36,320 nucleotides of DNA from positions 1-36,320 of IMG/VR virus record IMGVR_UViG_3300037339_000440, one strand, 5' to 3'. Position 1 is the first letter of the stretch; the number at the start of each line of letters is the position of its first letter. Both the position numbers and the translations under genes were made by a program. Positions 13,133 to 22,030 of this stretch are shown here, piece by piece. The notes under the pieces were generated by a model. The model saw nothing but the letters and a program-made list of their open reading frames with translations, was not told where the DNA came from and made no database searches. This DNA is from a virus.

Positions 13133-15913
13133 TTATGTAATAATTTCATTGACCAGTTTTTTCCCTGGTTCACCATTGGCAAACCTTCCAGTGATTTCAT
13201 CACATAGATAGGCCCAAATCTTTTCTTCAAAAGTGGCACCAGTCCAATTGGCTGGCAGCACTGTTTCATCACCCAGCATCAGATATTGATACAGAATCCA
13301 ATTCAGGTCTTGGGCAATGACTGACAATTTCATACTCTGGAAATCCAAAGTCAAGCTGTTGATGTAGCAGAACCTGCCTATTTCCCCAGCCCCAGTGGCA
13401 CTGATTCCAAAGGGGTCTTGAAGCCTGAAATTGGTTAGGACATCCAGCTGGTCAATCCATTGCCAGCCAAGATCAAATTTTATTTCAGGCAGTCCATAAC
13501 CATATTTCTGCAATTCTTCTTCTGCCCTTTTAGCAGCCCAAGTGGCTGATGTAGTCCAATGGAAATCAATGAAATCAGGGGCTTCCAGAACCTGTTCAAA
13601 ATCCTGCTGGCTTGTGGGTCTGTCAGCAGTATTTCCACCATAATAGGCTTCCTGGCCAGGTGAATAATGCCACCTATATCTTATCCTGTTTATGGCTTCA
13701 GTCATTCTGTGATTGAATTCTGGAAATCCCATGGTGTCTATTTGGCTGAAGATAAAAAGGTCTGTGCCAATTATATTCACATCCTTCTTTTCTATGTGAA
13801 ATCTTCCATAATTGTCAAAGACTGAAAGCAGGCCCCAGGTGAACAGCAGCTGTTGTAAATAATTATCGCCATCCTGTTCTCTTTGCAGAATCAGAAAGCA
13901 GCTGGTATCTTCACCTTCATCCACAAACTTGCCAGCCATATCATCAAAGGCATCCAGGTCAATGAAATCAATAGGCACTTCCAGCAAAAGGGCAAGATAA
14001 AAAGCAATGATATAGGAAGGATTCTGGACATATCCATTGGCTGAATCCCAAAGGGCAAAAGAATAGCCTTTGGCATCAAAGGTGATTTTTGAATCATCAT
14101 CATAGACGGAAGAATCCAATGTGAAATATGTTCTGCCACCATCAGCATAGGAAACAGCCCAAAGCAATGGATTAATGACCAAACCATCCTTATAAACATT
14201 AGTGATGGCATAAAGGCTGCCCCTGGCTGCCAGATATTTCCTGGCTACTGTATCCACCAGCACTGCTTCCACTGCCCCACCCTGGCCAGTGGTGGTCAAA
14301 TAGGCATTGCCCAGGACTTCCGGCATAGGCCTGTTTTCATGGTTTTTGTGGATGTTTGGATATTCAGCAGCAGTGCATCTATAACGGGGTACTTTCTGTT
14401 TGAAATATTTTGTGGTGATGTCCCTGCATTTGACTTGGAAATTGGGGCCTTCATGGGTATAATCATCTACCATCAGGACGGCTGCAGTGACCTTGAAGGC
14501 TTCAGCCTGTTCAGCCCAGCCATAATAAATTTCCACCACTTGATTTTTCAGCCAGTATTGGGCCAGCAATCTGCTGAATTCAAGATCAGTATTGGCCATG
14601 GTAAAGTCCATATCACTGCAGGTATATAGCCCAGTCCTTTCTGACACCTGCCTGATTAAGGTGCTGGCTTGAAGAATTCTGCCATCATAAAAAATGGTAG
14701 GGGCAATGATGTCAATGGGTGAATAATATCTAAATATTGAACCAGCCCAGCCCTTCCATTTCCATTTGCTATAAATGACAGGTTTCTTTCTTCCAGGGTC
14801 AGGTATGCCCACAATAAGGGTGATTCTTGTGCCTTGTGTCAATCTTCCATTTGCATCAGATCGCCAGTCACCAGCATAGGCATTGGCAGGCCCACAGAGA
14901 GGATATCCACCACCAAATCCTGCCTTGTCTTTATATAAATAAATTTGATATGTGCCATCGGTCAGGGCTGGCATTTTGCCAGCAGGGATTGTGATTTGGG
15001 TATTTGAATCAATGGTGAAATCATTGTTTGGAATATGGCCGTGAAGCAGAAAATTTCCCTGGCCCTGCAGGCCTTGAAATTCAATATGATATACTTCAGC
15101 ATTCCAGCCACCAGGGGGATGGGAATTGAAGGGATTATATGTAGTGTCTTCTAATTCAGCATCATTTGCATCAAGGGAAAGTCCAGTCAGAACCAGGGCT
15201 GTCCCACCACCTGGAAGCATGGATGTGGGGGCAATGGAATTCACTATTGGATTCAAATAATAAAATTTAAGTCTTTGCAGGGAATGGAAGAATGTGGTTT
15301 CTTCCCCAGCAGCTGGTGCCCCTGCAGGGCTGACATTATAAAGGGCAAGGCCGTTTTTTTCATAGGCCCATTTATTAATCCAGACATCAGGCCCCAAGCC
15401 TGCCTTATATCGGCAGCCATAACCCTTGAAAACTGTTGATGTGAATGGGGCATCCCATTGGGTGGAAGGTAAATAAACTGTATAATCATTGACTATCAGA
15501 AAAGGTATATCACCTATGCCACACCAATAATTGATTCCATCATAATACCATCCGTCAGCCAGAATTGAATTCCAGGCATTGGGTGAATCGGGATGGGTCT
15601 GGCCTTGATTTTTTGGATGGCAATGTGTGGTGGTTGCCCCTACTCGGGTGGATAAAATCTGGTAAACTTCAGCATAATAATCAAACATCAAATTAAGGTT
15701 CACATTATCAATTTCATAATTGTATTTTGGCCTGGCAATTCCACGCCATTCTGTATAGACATTGGGCACAGCATTTGTCCTTCTCCACCCTGCCTTGCAA
15801 TAGTCCGCTTTTCCCTGAAACCAATTGGGCCTTCTATCATCCCAGCCAGCAATACTGGAATAATAAAAACCCATGTGCTGAAATTGAAACCATTCCCTAT
15901 AAGGTATTGCCAT
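13133..15913 (-). CDS. tail hub/tip protein with IPT/TIG domain
   Basis: 926 aa. Residues ~218-330 contain an immunoglobulin-like IPT/TIG segment, recognisable from VNSIAPTSMLPGGGTALVL and a following GLSL. Residues ~380-900 look like a baseplate hub, with repeated strand-rich stretches (FQVKCRDITTKYFKQ, YLQQLLFTWGLLSVFDNYG, INSLTLDFQSMKLSVIAQDL). The N-terminal ~200 residues are Trp/Tyr/Asn-rich and unlike known hub starts. Its size and place after two small tail proteins and before the fibre suggest the central tip structure. No lysozyme or peptidase motif is seen. Confidence 0.65.
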   Translation of the reverse strand: MAIPYREWFQFQHMGFYYSSIAGWDDRRPNWFQGKADYCKAGWRRTNAVPNVYTEWRGIARPKYNYEIDNVNLNLMFDYYAEVYQILSTRVGATTTHCHPKNQGQTHPDSPNAWNSILADGWYYDGINYWCGIGDIPFLIVNDYTVYLPSTQWDAPFTSTVFKGYGCRYKAGLGPDVWINKWAYEKNGLALYNVSPAGAPAAGEETTFFHSLQRLKFYYLNPIVNSIAPTSMLPGGGTALVLTGLSLDANDAELEDTTYNPFNSHPPGGWNAEVYHIEFQGLQGQGNFLLHGHIPNNDFTIDSNTQITIPAGKMPALTDGTYQIYLYKDKAGFGGGYPLCGPANAYAGDWRSDANGRLTQGTRITLIVGIPDPGRKKPVIYSKWKWKGWAGSIFRYYSPIDIIAPTIFYDGRILQASTLIRQVSERTGLYTCSDMDFTMANTDLEFSRLLAQYWLKNQVVEIYYGWAEQAEAFKVTAAVLMVDDYTHEGPNFQVKCRDITTKYFKQKVPRYRCTAAEYPNIHKNHENRPMPEVLGNAYLTTTGQGGAVEAVLVDTVARKYLAARGSLYAITNVYKDGLVINPLLWAVSYADGGRTYFTLDSSVYDDDSKITFDAKGYSFALWDSANGYVQNPSYIIAFYLALLLEVPIDFIDLDAFDDMAGKFVDEGEDTSCFLILQREQDGDNYLQQLLFTWGLLSVFDNYGRFHIEKKDVNIIGTDLFIFSQIDTMGFPEFNHRMTEAINRIRYRWHYSPGQEAYYGGNTADRPTSQQDFEQVLEAPDFIDFHWTTSATWAAKRAEEELQKYGYGLPEIKFDLGWQWIDQLDVLTNFRLQDPFGISATGAGEIGRFCYINSLTLDFQSMKLSVIAQDLNWILYQYLMLGDETVLPANWTGATFEEKIWAYLCDEITGRFANGEPGKKLVNEIIT

Positions 15914-15916
15914 GAT

Positions 15917-16675
15917 CTATCCTGGCCCAAAAGTCCTTGTAGCCCTGAAAAGTGTAAACGTAATGCTGCCTGCATTCAAAGTGGCTTCATTTGAAAGAAG
16001 AACCCCTGTGCCCCAGCCTATCCCTGTGCCCCCGTAATTAAAGATTTCTAAAGGTGTCCCTGGAATATTTTCATAAGCAGTCCATGTAGTGCCATCAAGT
16101 GAATAATGGAAGGCAAAATTATTTCCATATCTCACATCGGCAGTCATGCGGATTCTTAGCCAGACTGGAAGTGTCGTGATGAGATTATTTGCATAGTGGG
16201 CAGAAGCTGCATTTATATCAGAAACAATAATCCCTTCCACCCCTGCACCAGTTTTAACCCTTCTCATTGTAAGCATATAAGCCTGGCCACCAGAAGAAAT
16301 GTCATATCCTATATAAATCCCACCATAGATTCCTATATTGAAAGTCCCTGCAGTTATTTTACAGACGATATCACAAGCCCATCCAGGGCATCCAGTGACG
16401 ATTTTTGGGGCATTATTGATGGCATTCCACAGCCTTGCATTTGTGGCTGGGTTTATTGTGATAACAAGACTGCCCACATTTTCTGTGATTATTCTGTTTG
16501 CGTCTGTATGAAATTCTTTCCATGCCCAGTGTTTGCTGGCATCCAAAAAGGTATCAAGAAAAGCATACTGGGTGGGGTCTGTGACAGGCACAATAGATTG
16601 CCTGGTGCTGTTTATTCTGGAATTTAATTTTCCCATTTCATCCCACAGGGCCTTGATTTCATCCCTGGTATTCAT
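15917..16675 (-). CDS. tail protein with concanavalin-like (LamG/DUF1349-type) fold
   Basis: 252 aa from the ATG at 16675, which overlaps the upstream stop as ATGA and has AGAGGA in front of it. Residues 1-35 form a short coiled coil (TRDEIKALWDEMGKLNSRIN), suggesting trimer formation. The rest is beta-rich, with NAPKIVTGCPGWACDIVCKI, GGQAYMLTMRRVKTG and FHYSLDGTTWTAYENI. The YSxDGxTWT motif is typical of jelly-roll lectin-like domains that read glycans. I infer a tail-tip binding subunit. A GTG or upstream ATG start is possible but would overlap more. Confidence 0.6.
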   Translation of the reverse strand: MNTRDEIKALWDEMGKLNSRINSTRQSIVPVTDPTQYAFLDTFLDASKHWAWKEFHTDANRIITENVGSLVITINPATNARLWNAINNAPKIVTGCPGWACDIVCKITAGTFNIGIYGGIYIGYDISSGGQAYMLTMRRVKTGAGVEGIIVSDINAASAHYANNLITTLPVWLRIRMTADVRYGNNFAFHYSLDGTTWTAYENIPGTPLEIFNYGGTGIGWGTGVLLSNEATLNAGSITFTLFRATRTFGPG

Positions 16676-17445
16676 AGGATGGTTATTCCTCTTGTCAGCA
16701 CTTTGATGTCCATTGTCCATTCCCTTAATTCATGTTCACCATAGACCAGCCTGGTGGCTGAAGGGCTGCCCACCACCTTGCAATAATAAACATGGGGCTG
16801 GGCATCATCAGGAATGAAAACAAACCTTCCGGCTGGGCCACTGATAGCCCTTAAAAATGTATGAAGATCATCAATGGTGGCAGGGTTATTTATATTTTTC
16901 AGCCTGATCTTGAAAATCTGGCCTTCTGACAAATATACATCCCAGTCCTGGCCATAGGTAGTCTGCTGTTCACTGGCAAAGAAAGTGGGGCCATCTTCCC
17001 TTCCTGGCTGTACATGGGCATTGGCAAACCTGGCCCATTGGCCAAGGAAAAATTCACCTATTCTTGGATTATAGGGATTTGCTGCATCGGATAGCAGCAA
17101 TCGCCACCAGGCAAAAGTCTGATCAAATAAACCATAGAAATCCAAGTCTCTCCAATTCAGGTGCTGATCAAAAGTAGGTGCCCCCCAGGCATCAGCTGCA
17201 TTGGCCTGGATATGACAATCAGCTGCATTTGTGAAATTGTGATTGAAGACACAGGCCAGGGTGGCCCTTTGGGCACCAGCTGCAAAATTTAGTTTCACCC
17301 ATTGGGCAGCCTTGGCTGTGAAATAGAATGGCTTGCTGGGTCTAAGATCATATAAATTTTCCTTCACATAAATTGTGTTTTCAGTGCTGACAGAATGAAG
17401 GGTGGCTGCAGTGATCAGATTTGTGGTGGAATAAATGAATCCCAT
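16672..17445 (-). CDS. tail tip protein (distal-tail or minor tail type)
   Basis: 257 aa, directly after the tape measure gene, where siphophages encode the distal tail or first tip protein. Visible segments: AAQWVKLNFAAGAQ, CVFNHNFTNAADCHIQANA, then PRIGEFFLGQWARF and GPAGRFVFIPDD, ending EWTMDIKVLTRG. The IGEFFLG pattern after a loop of aromatic residues is common in phage proteins that dock to the tape measure end. No enzymatic motif is seen. I am confident of a tail role from position, less so of the exact subunit. Confidence 0.65.
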   Translation of the reverse strand: MGFIYSTTNLITAATLHSVSTENTIYVKENLYDLRPSKPFYFTAKAAQWVKLNFAAGAQRATLACVFNHNFTNAADCHIQANAADAWGAPTFDQHLNWRDLDFYGLFDQTFAWWRLLLSDAANPYNPRIGEFFLGQWARFANAHVQPGREDGPTFFASEQQTTYGQDWDVYLSEGQIFKIRLKNINNPATIDDLHTFLRAISGPAGRFVFIPDDAQPHVYYCKVVGSPSATRLVYGEHELREWTMDIKVLTRGITIL

Positions 17446-17446
17446 T

Positions 17447-20431
17447 TCACACCCCCAGTGCTTCAGTCATATCTTTTTTGCCAATGTTTGTTTTTATCCA
17501 GGCCACTAATTCAGGCCCAATTTTTTTCCTGACAGCATCCCTGACCCCCACTTCATCAATCGCCTGGATTTGGAAATTGGCATTAAATATCATAGTCCCA
17601 GCCCTTCCACCTGCAGCTGCACCTTCCATCACAGTCCGTAAATCAGAGGAAGGAAGGATATATTCAGGTGCTGAAGGTGTGCCATGAACAGTCACCAGCT
17701 GGGTCTGTGTTGAAACCATGCCATGCTGGGCACCTTTCAATTTGGACATTTGGCTGTCAATGCTCTGCAGGGCTGCCAGCATAGGCCCAAGAAAATCTTT
17801 TGAATCCCAAATGCCCCTGCTTATGTCTTCCAGTTTTGCCTTTGAATATATGGCATCACTTACAAGTGAATTCATATAATCAGGCATGGCCCCCAAAAGA
17901 AAATCATGGATTTCCTGAATATTCCCATGAATCAATTTCAGCCAATAGGTGACATCTGATTGCTTCCCACCACCACCACCAAAAAGACTTTCAATGGCCT
18001 TGAATCCGGCAAAGATAGCCAAGGCAATACCACCCACTATCAATAAAGCAGGGGCTGCAGCAGCCAGGACGGTGGCTGCAGTGGCAATGGCAGTAGCCAA
18101 GATTACTATGGCTGAAGCAATCCCAGTGGCCAGGGCGACTATGCCAGTGGCTACAGCAGAAGCCAAGGTAGTGATGACAGTGGCAATGGCAGTAGCCACA
18201 CTGGCAATAACAGTGCCAATGCTGGAAACAGATGAAGCCACAGTGGTCATGCTGGTGCCCACTGAAGTGGCTGCTTCTGCAGTCTTTTTCACCAGGGCTT
18301 CTTCAATAAAACTTTTGACCCATTTGGTGGCCATTTCCCCCACCATGGTGAAGAAGGATTCTTTTATATTCCCCCACAGGTCTTTAAAAAAGGCCTTGAA
18401 GTCAATATCCATCTTCATCAGCTTATCCACTGACCAGGTTTCCACAAATTTACTGAAGGTGTCACCAAAGCCCCTGGCTATATCGTTATAAAGGCCATCA
18501 AACATTCCATCCACTTTTTCAACAGTGGTCTTGGTTTTATTTTCCAAGTCAGTGAAATCAATGTCCGGCAATTTAATTCCCATGGCCATAAACTGCATCT
18601 GCTTCAAAGCATAAATGGCATTCCAGATTTCAGGCGTGGCTATTTTGAATTTGTCGTGGATGTACTGGACGGCATCCGTCCAATTATCAAAGCCATATAC
18701 TGCATCAGCAATCGGTGCCTTGAAATCTTTGATCAGGTCTTTAAAGTCCCTGGCTGGGGGCAAATGATTGACAAGATGAAGTCCAAAACTATCCAGGGCT
18801 TCATCAGCCTTTGTCATTCCCTTCCAATAATCTTCAGAGCTGATTTTCCCATCCTTCAGCATCTGATCAAGGTTCTTTCCATACTTCACATATTTTTCAA
18901 TTTCAGGATTTGTGCCAGCTGCCTTGACACCAGCTTCTTCCAGAAATTTATTGAATTCTTCCTGGGCCTTGGCTGCATCTTTGATTGAACCTGCAGCCCC
19001 AGCTGCTTCTGGCTTCACCTTTCCATAAGCACTAGCAGTTTCACCCACTTTGTCAGCATGGGTTTTGGCTTGGTTTCCTGCTTCCAGGTGGGCCTTCACC
19101 ATATCATTCAATGTCTGGCTGCCAAGATCACCAGTCTTTTTATATTGGGCTTCCAGCACTTCAATGGCTGCTTTAAATGTGCCTACCTTGGTGCCTGCAA
19201 GATCAGAAGCAGCACCAATGGCTTCCACCTGCTTTGCATGGGCAGCTGCATGGCCAGTCTGCCACTGAACATCTGTTTCCTTGGCAATCCCCAGCAGATT
19301 GATCAGCTTTGTGGCAGCCCCTTCAATAACAGTATTCAGGCCTGTGATATCACCAATGGCCTTGCCTATCTGCCAGCCCACAAATGCTGCAGCTGCAATG
19401 CCAGGAAGTTTGCCCAGGCCATCCTTCACTGATGCCAAGGGTTTGCCAAGGTCTGCAAAACCCCCCACCAGACCCTTTGCACCTAACACAGCCAGCTTGG
19501 CCATGCTGGCCACCCTGCCCAAAAGCAGGGCCACAGGCCCAAGGATGGCAGCTACACCAGCTGCCTTGATGATGAATTCCTTCTTTTCAGCTGAAAGATT
19601 CTTCCACCATTCTACACCCTGCTTAACATAACCCAGGACATCCTTGAAGGCAGGAATTAAAGACATCCCCAATTCAATGGCTGCTTTGTTTATCTCACCC
19701 TTCAGGATTCTTAATTGATTCGTGGGGCTGTCCATTGTCCTGGCCAGATCACCCTGGGCCATCTTGGTTTGGTCAATGATCAGATTATACCTGGCCATGA
19801 TCTTCTGCTGTTCAGTCAATTCCTGGCCCTGCTTAATCCAGCCCTGGGTCATGGCATATTGCTGAACCATGGTTTCATTAACCACAATGCCAAGGCGTTT
19901 CAATGGTTCAATTTCACCACTGATTCCAGCTTGCAATTTCTGGAAGGCTTCTTCCGGCTTCAAATTATAAAATGAAGCCATATCATAAGTCAGCTGGCTA
20001 AGTCCCTTGGCCATATCAAAGCTGGCTTCCTTGCCCACCCCCATGGATGAAAACATCACATTAAAGGTGCCAATGACTTTCCTGATTTCATAATCATTCA
20101 GGCCCAGCCTTTTGTTAAGGTCTTCAGACCAGGCCCTGGCTGCCTTGGCCATGCCACCCATTGAAACTTCAAAAAGATTTTCAGATTCAATGGCATTCAT
20201 GGCTGTTTTTAGGCAGGCCCCACCAATGGCCATGATGGGGGCAGTGACACCAATGGAAAGGCTTCTGCCTATTCTATCGGATTTGGTGGCAAAATTTCCA
20301 AGGGCATCAGATGCAGTGCCCAGCTTCTTCTGGAATTTGTCAGTGGCTGAATCAACAGCTTTCAGGCCTGCCTGAAATCCAGTAGAATCCAGTACCAGCT
20401 TTGCTATTATTGAACCAGCAAGCCATGACAT
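17447..20431 (-). CDS. tape measure protein
   Basis: 994 aa. N-terminal SIIAKLVLDSTGFQAGLKAV is the usual start of tape measure proteins, followed by long helices and a TP901-type segment (MASFYNLKPEEAFQKLQAGI, then GEIEPLKRLGIVVNETM). Residues ~714-812 are an extended hydrophobic Ala/Val/Ile/Thr run, the part that may enter the membrane during DNA injection. At roughly 0.15 nm per residue, a general rule for siphophages, the tail would be near 150 nm. It follows the chaperone frame by one base. A 20-base direct repeat in the hydrophobic part is at about 18077 and 18180. Confidence 0.95.
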   Translation of the reverse strand: MSWLAGSIIAKLVLDSTGFQAGLKAVDSATDKFQKKLGTASDALGNFATKSDRIGRSLSIGVTAPIMAIGGACLKTAMNAIESENLFEVSMGGMAKAARAWSEDLNKRLGLNDYEIRKVIGTFNVMFSSMGVGKEASFDMAKGLSQLTYDMASFYNLKPEEAFQKLQAGISGEIEPLKRLGIVVNETMVQQYAMTQGWIKQGQELTEQQKIMARYNLIIDQTKMAQGDLARTMDSPTNQLRILKGEINKAAIELGMSLIPAFKDVLGYVKQGVEWWKNLSAEKKEFIIKAAGVAAILGPVALLLGRVASMAKLAVLGAKGLVGGFADLGKPLASVKDGLGKLPGIAAAAFVGWQIGKAIGDITGLNTVIEGAATKLINLLGIAKETDVQWQTGHAAAHAKQVEAIGAASDLAGTKVGTFKAAIEVLEAQYKKTGDLGSQTLNDMVKAHLEAGNQAKTHADKVGETASAYGKVKPEAAGAAGSIKDAAKAQEEFNKFLEEAGVKAAGTNPEIEKYVKYGKNLDQMLKDGKISSEDYWKGMTKADEALDSFGLHLVNHLPPARDFKDLIKDFKAPIADAVYGFDNWTDAVQYIHDKFKIATPEIWNAIYALKQMQFMAMGIKLPDIDFTDLENKTKTTVEKVDGMFDGLYNDIARGFGDTFSKFVETWSVDKLMKMDIDFKAFFKDLWGNIKESFFTMVGEMATKWVKSFIEEALVKKTAEAATSVGTSMTTVASSVSSIGTVIASVATAIATVITTLASAVATGIVALATGIASAIVILATAIATAATVLAAAAPALLIVGGIALAIFAGFKAIESLFGGGGGKQSDVTYWLKLIHGNIQEIHDFLLGAMPDYMNSLVSDAIYSKAKLEDISRGIWDSKDFLGPMLAALQSIDSQMSKLKGAQHGMVSTQTQLVTVHGTPSAPEYILPSSDLRTVMEGAAAGGRAGTMIFNANFQIQAIDEVGVRDAVRKKIGPELVAWIKTNIGKKDMTEALGV

Positions 20432-20432
20432 T

Positions 20433-20705
20433 TTATCTTCCTTCTAAGACCTGGGCAGCCCCTTTATCCAGCAGCTTCAATTCCCACTGCAGCAGATTCA
20501 TCTGGTGGCTGAAGGTGGCATTTTCCACCTGCCCCATTCTGGATGCCTGCCATGCCTGGGCCTTATCCAGCAGCAATTTCTTCCTGGCTTCCTTATGCCA
20601 GAATTCAAAATCCCTTAAATCCAAATTCAGCAATTCAGTGACGGAAAAAAGACCTGGGAAAGTCCCAGCAATTATTGCACAGGTACTTCCCCAGGCTTCA
20701 ATCCG
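20433..20705 (-). CDS. -1 frameshift extension of the tail assembly chaperone (T-domain)
   Basis: 90 codons in the -1 frame relative to the chaperone gene, entered at the slippery site 20711-20705. The frame is open from CGG at 20705 to the TAA at 20435-20433 and reads RIEAWGSTCAIIAGTFPGLF and so on, then LLNLDLRDFEFWHKEARKKL. Fused to residues 1-110 of the upstream protein it gives a 200-aa long form, as gpGT in lambda. The frame has no good start of its own. The extension ends two bases before the tape measure start. Confidence 0.85.
   Translation of the reverse strand, partial: RIEAWGSTCAIIAGTFPGLFSVTELLNLDLRDFEFWHKEARKKLLLDKAQAWQASRMGQVENATFSHQMNLLQWELKLLDKGAAQVLEGR
20645..20668 (-). terminator. 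terminator-like hairpin within the frameshift region
   Basis: Minus strand CTGGGA (20668-20663), loop CTT, TCCCAG (20659-20654), then GTC and six T (20650-20645). It lies just after the stop of the short chaperone frame. Its 3' arm is shared with the longer hairpin 20695-20653, so the two cannot form together. It may attenuate transcription into the tape measure gene, or be a by-product of the frameshift structure. Confidence 0.45.
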
Positions 20706-20711
20706 TTTTTT
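20653..20711 (-). promoter_or_regulatory. programmed -1 ribosomal frameshift site and downstream hairpin
   Basis: Heptamer A AAA AAC at 20711-20705; AAA (20710-20708) and AAC (20707-20705) are codons 109 and 110 of the chaperone frame, so the register is exactly X XXY YYZ. After a 9-base spacer comes an 11-bp stem (20695-20685 with 20663-20653, one G-U pair) with a 21-base loop. This is the standard layout of a stimulated -1 shift. Confidence 0.85.
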
Positions 20712-21034
20712 TCTTCTTTGGCTTCCTCTGTTTTGGGTGGCTTATAGTATTCTGTCATCACAAATTCCACGATGACTTTAAGATCAGTGAAGTCCAGCTG
20801 ACTGATGTCTTCTTTGGGGGCACCAGTCATCAATTCCACCTGATCATAAAGAAGGAAGACTGCATCAAACCCAGGCTTTTCAGTTTCCAGTTTTTTGTAT
20901 TCCTTCTCTATCTCTGCCAGTTTCTGGAAAATTGGCCTGTTCAGTTTGACTTCATAGACTTTGCCATTGATCTCCACTTCCAGTGGATTGTGAAGTGACT
21001 TAGCAGTGGAAACAGAAATTCTTCTGCCACTCAT
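20672..21034 (-). CDS. tail assembly chaperone, short form (G-like)
   Basis: 120 aa. Acidic and helical, with EINGKVYEVKLNRPIFQKLA at 21-40 and DFTDLKVIVEFVMTEYYKPP at 81-100, the usual shape of siphophage tail chaperones located between tail tube and tape measure genes. Codons 109-110 form part of the A AAA AAC slippery site; normal reading ends ten codons later (GLKPGEVPVQ), while a -1 slip adds the 90-aa T-domain. The two products would bind the tape measure protein during tail assembly. Confidence 0.85.
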   Translation of the reverse strand: MSGRRISVSTAKSLHNPLEVEINGKVYEVKLNRPIFQKLAEIEKEYKKLETEKPGFDAVFLLYDQVELMTGAPKEDISQLDFTDLKVIVEFVMTEYYKPPKTEEAKEEKNGLKPGEVPVQ

Positions 21035-21036
21035 GT

Positions 21037-21558
21037 TTACAGCATCCCTATTGTGCCAAAATCACCCACCTGGCCGGATTCCTGGCTGATGAAAATTTTG
21101 AATCCCACCAGAAAAACCCTTTGGTTTGATCTGTCAAACTGCAACTCCCACTTTCTGTATGGATAGGTCTTATAAAGATGAATCCATTCAGAATGGACTG
21201 TGGAAGCCACATTATCACAGACGGGTTTGATCACCATGGCTTTGCTGTGGGTATACATATCACAGCCCACCATGCCCTTCAGGGTCAGGACAGAACCCAC
21301 CAAGGTGCCCAGCAAAACGGCTTCCAGCTGGGCCAGGGTGCTTCTGGTCATGGGCACATCCATTTCCATGGCAGACCCACCAAAGACTGCATCTACTGCA
21401 GCATCCCCAAACCCTTCTTCCTGAACATCATGGATGACATCGGTTTGCTTCAATGTCACTGTGCCCAGGAATGGTGCCAGGGTTAAGGCACCTGATTCAC
21501 CATAGCCCCATTCAATTTCACAGGGGCCAATGTCACCAAAAGGAAATTTTATTCCCAT
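21037..21558 (-). CDS. major tail tube protein
   Basis: 173 aa from the ATG at 21558, eight bases after AAGGAG; a GTG two codons upstream is too close to that site. Beta-rich, with CEIEWGYGESGALTL, GTVTLKQTDVIHDVQEEGFG, the EMDVPMTRSTLAQLEAVLLG segment and KWELQFDRSNQRVFLVGFKI near the end. This pattern (a T-D strand, a central loop, a mid helix) fits the tube fold also shared with the tail terminator. It lies between tail terminator and chaperones, the conserved place for the tube gene. Confidence 0.75.
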   Translation of the reverse strand: MGIKFPFGDIGPCEIEWGYGESGALTLAPFLGTVTLKQTDVIHDVQEEGFGDAAVDAVFGGSAMEMDVPMTRSTLAQLEAVLLGTLVGSVLTLKGMVGCDMYTHSKAMVIKPVCDNVASTVHSEWIHLYKTYPYRKWELQFDRSNQRVFLVGFKIFISQESGQVGDFGTIGML

Positions 21559-21592
21559 TGGCACTACTCCTTAAAATAGATTTCCATGAACA

Positions 21593-22027
21593 TCATGGAT
21601 TTTCCAGCCTAAAAAGATAATTGGTGCTGAATTCAAAAAGCCCCTTTGCATTAGGGTTTGCAATTGGGGCTGGGGCAGCTTCAGCATCAATGATCATGGC
21701 ATAATAATTTTTTCCGCTGACTAAGACTGGCAAGGCCCAGCCTGTTTCACCATGCAGGCATTCAAAGATTTCCCAGGCATCATCCCTGGCTTCAAAATAA
21801 GTGCTGGCCCTATTCCATACTTGGATGTGGGCATCAAGCCTGTCAGGCAGGTCACCAATGACACCAGCTGGCACCCTGTCCATAATTACACAAACCCTGT
21901 TTGGTGAAGCCAGGCCAAGGATATTTTTATCTGGAAGATGGCCAGCAAAATAATCAACACCAAATGTGAAACCTAGGGCAGACCCACAATGGGCCAGGAT
22001 GAATTCTGCAATTTCTTTGATCATCAT
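21593..22027 (-). CDS. tail terminator / minor capsid protein 3-like
   Basis: 144 aa. N-terminal helix MMIKEIAEFILAHC, then GVDYFAGHLPDKN and NRVCVIMDRVPAGV, the strand pair HIQVWNRAS followed by EARDDAWEIFECLHG, and a C-terminal LFEFSTNYLFRLENP. The VQVxxRxxxYxxAxxxxxxIxxxLhG pattern is typical of the siphophage tail-terminator family (phage minor capsid 3). It closes the tail tube and joins it to the head. Position between gp10-like and tube genes agrees. Confidence 0.75.
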   Translation of the reverse strand: MMIKEIAEFILAHCGSALGFTFGVDYFAGHLPDKNILGLASPNRVCVIMDRVPAGVIGDLPDRLDAHIQVWNRASTYFEARDDAWEIFECLHGETGWALPVLVSGKNYYAMIIDAEAAPAPIANPNAKGLFEFSTNYLFRLENP

Positions 22028-22030
22028 TTT

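Noticed and set aside
11298-16675. Diversity-generating retroelement acting on the fibre gene
   Set aside because: No reverse transcriptase and no template/variable repeat pair seen near the fibre or hub genes.
17949-18491. Plus-strand frame of about 180 codons, Ala/Val/Met-rich
   Set aside because: Antisense to the repetitive hydrophobic part of the tape measure gene; its composition is a mirror of that repeat.
20705-20712. Run of seven A as a sequencing error splitting one chaperone gene
   Set aside because: The run forms an in-register A AAA AAC slippery heptamer with a hairpin at the right distance, in the gene pair known for -1 frameshifting.
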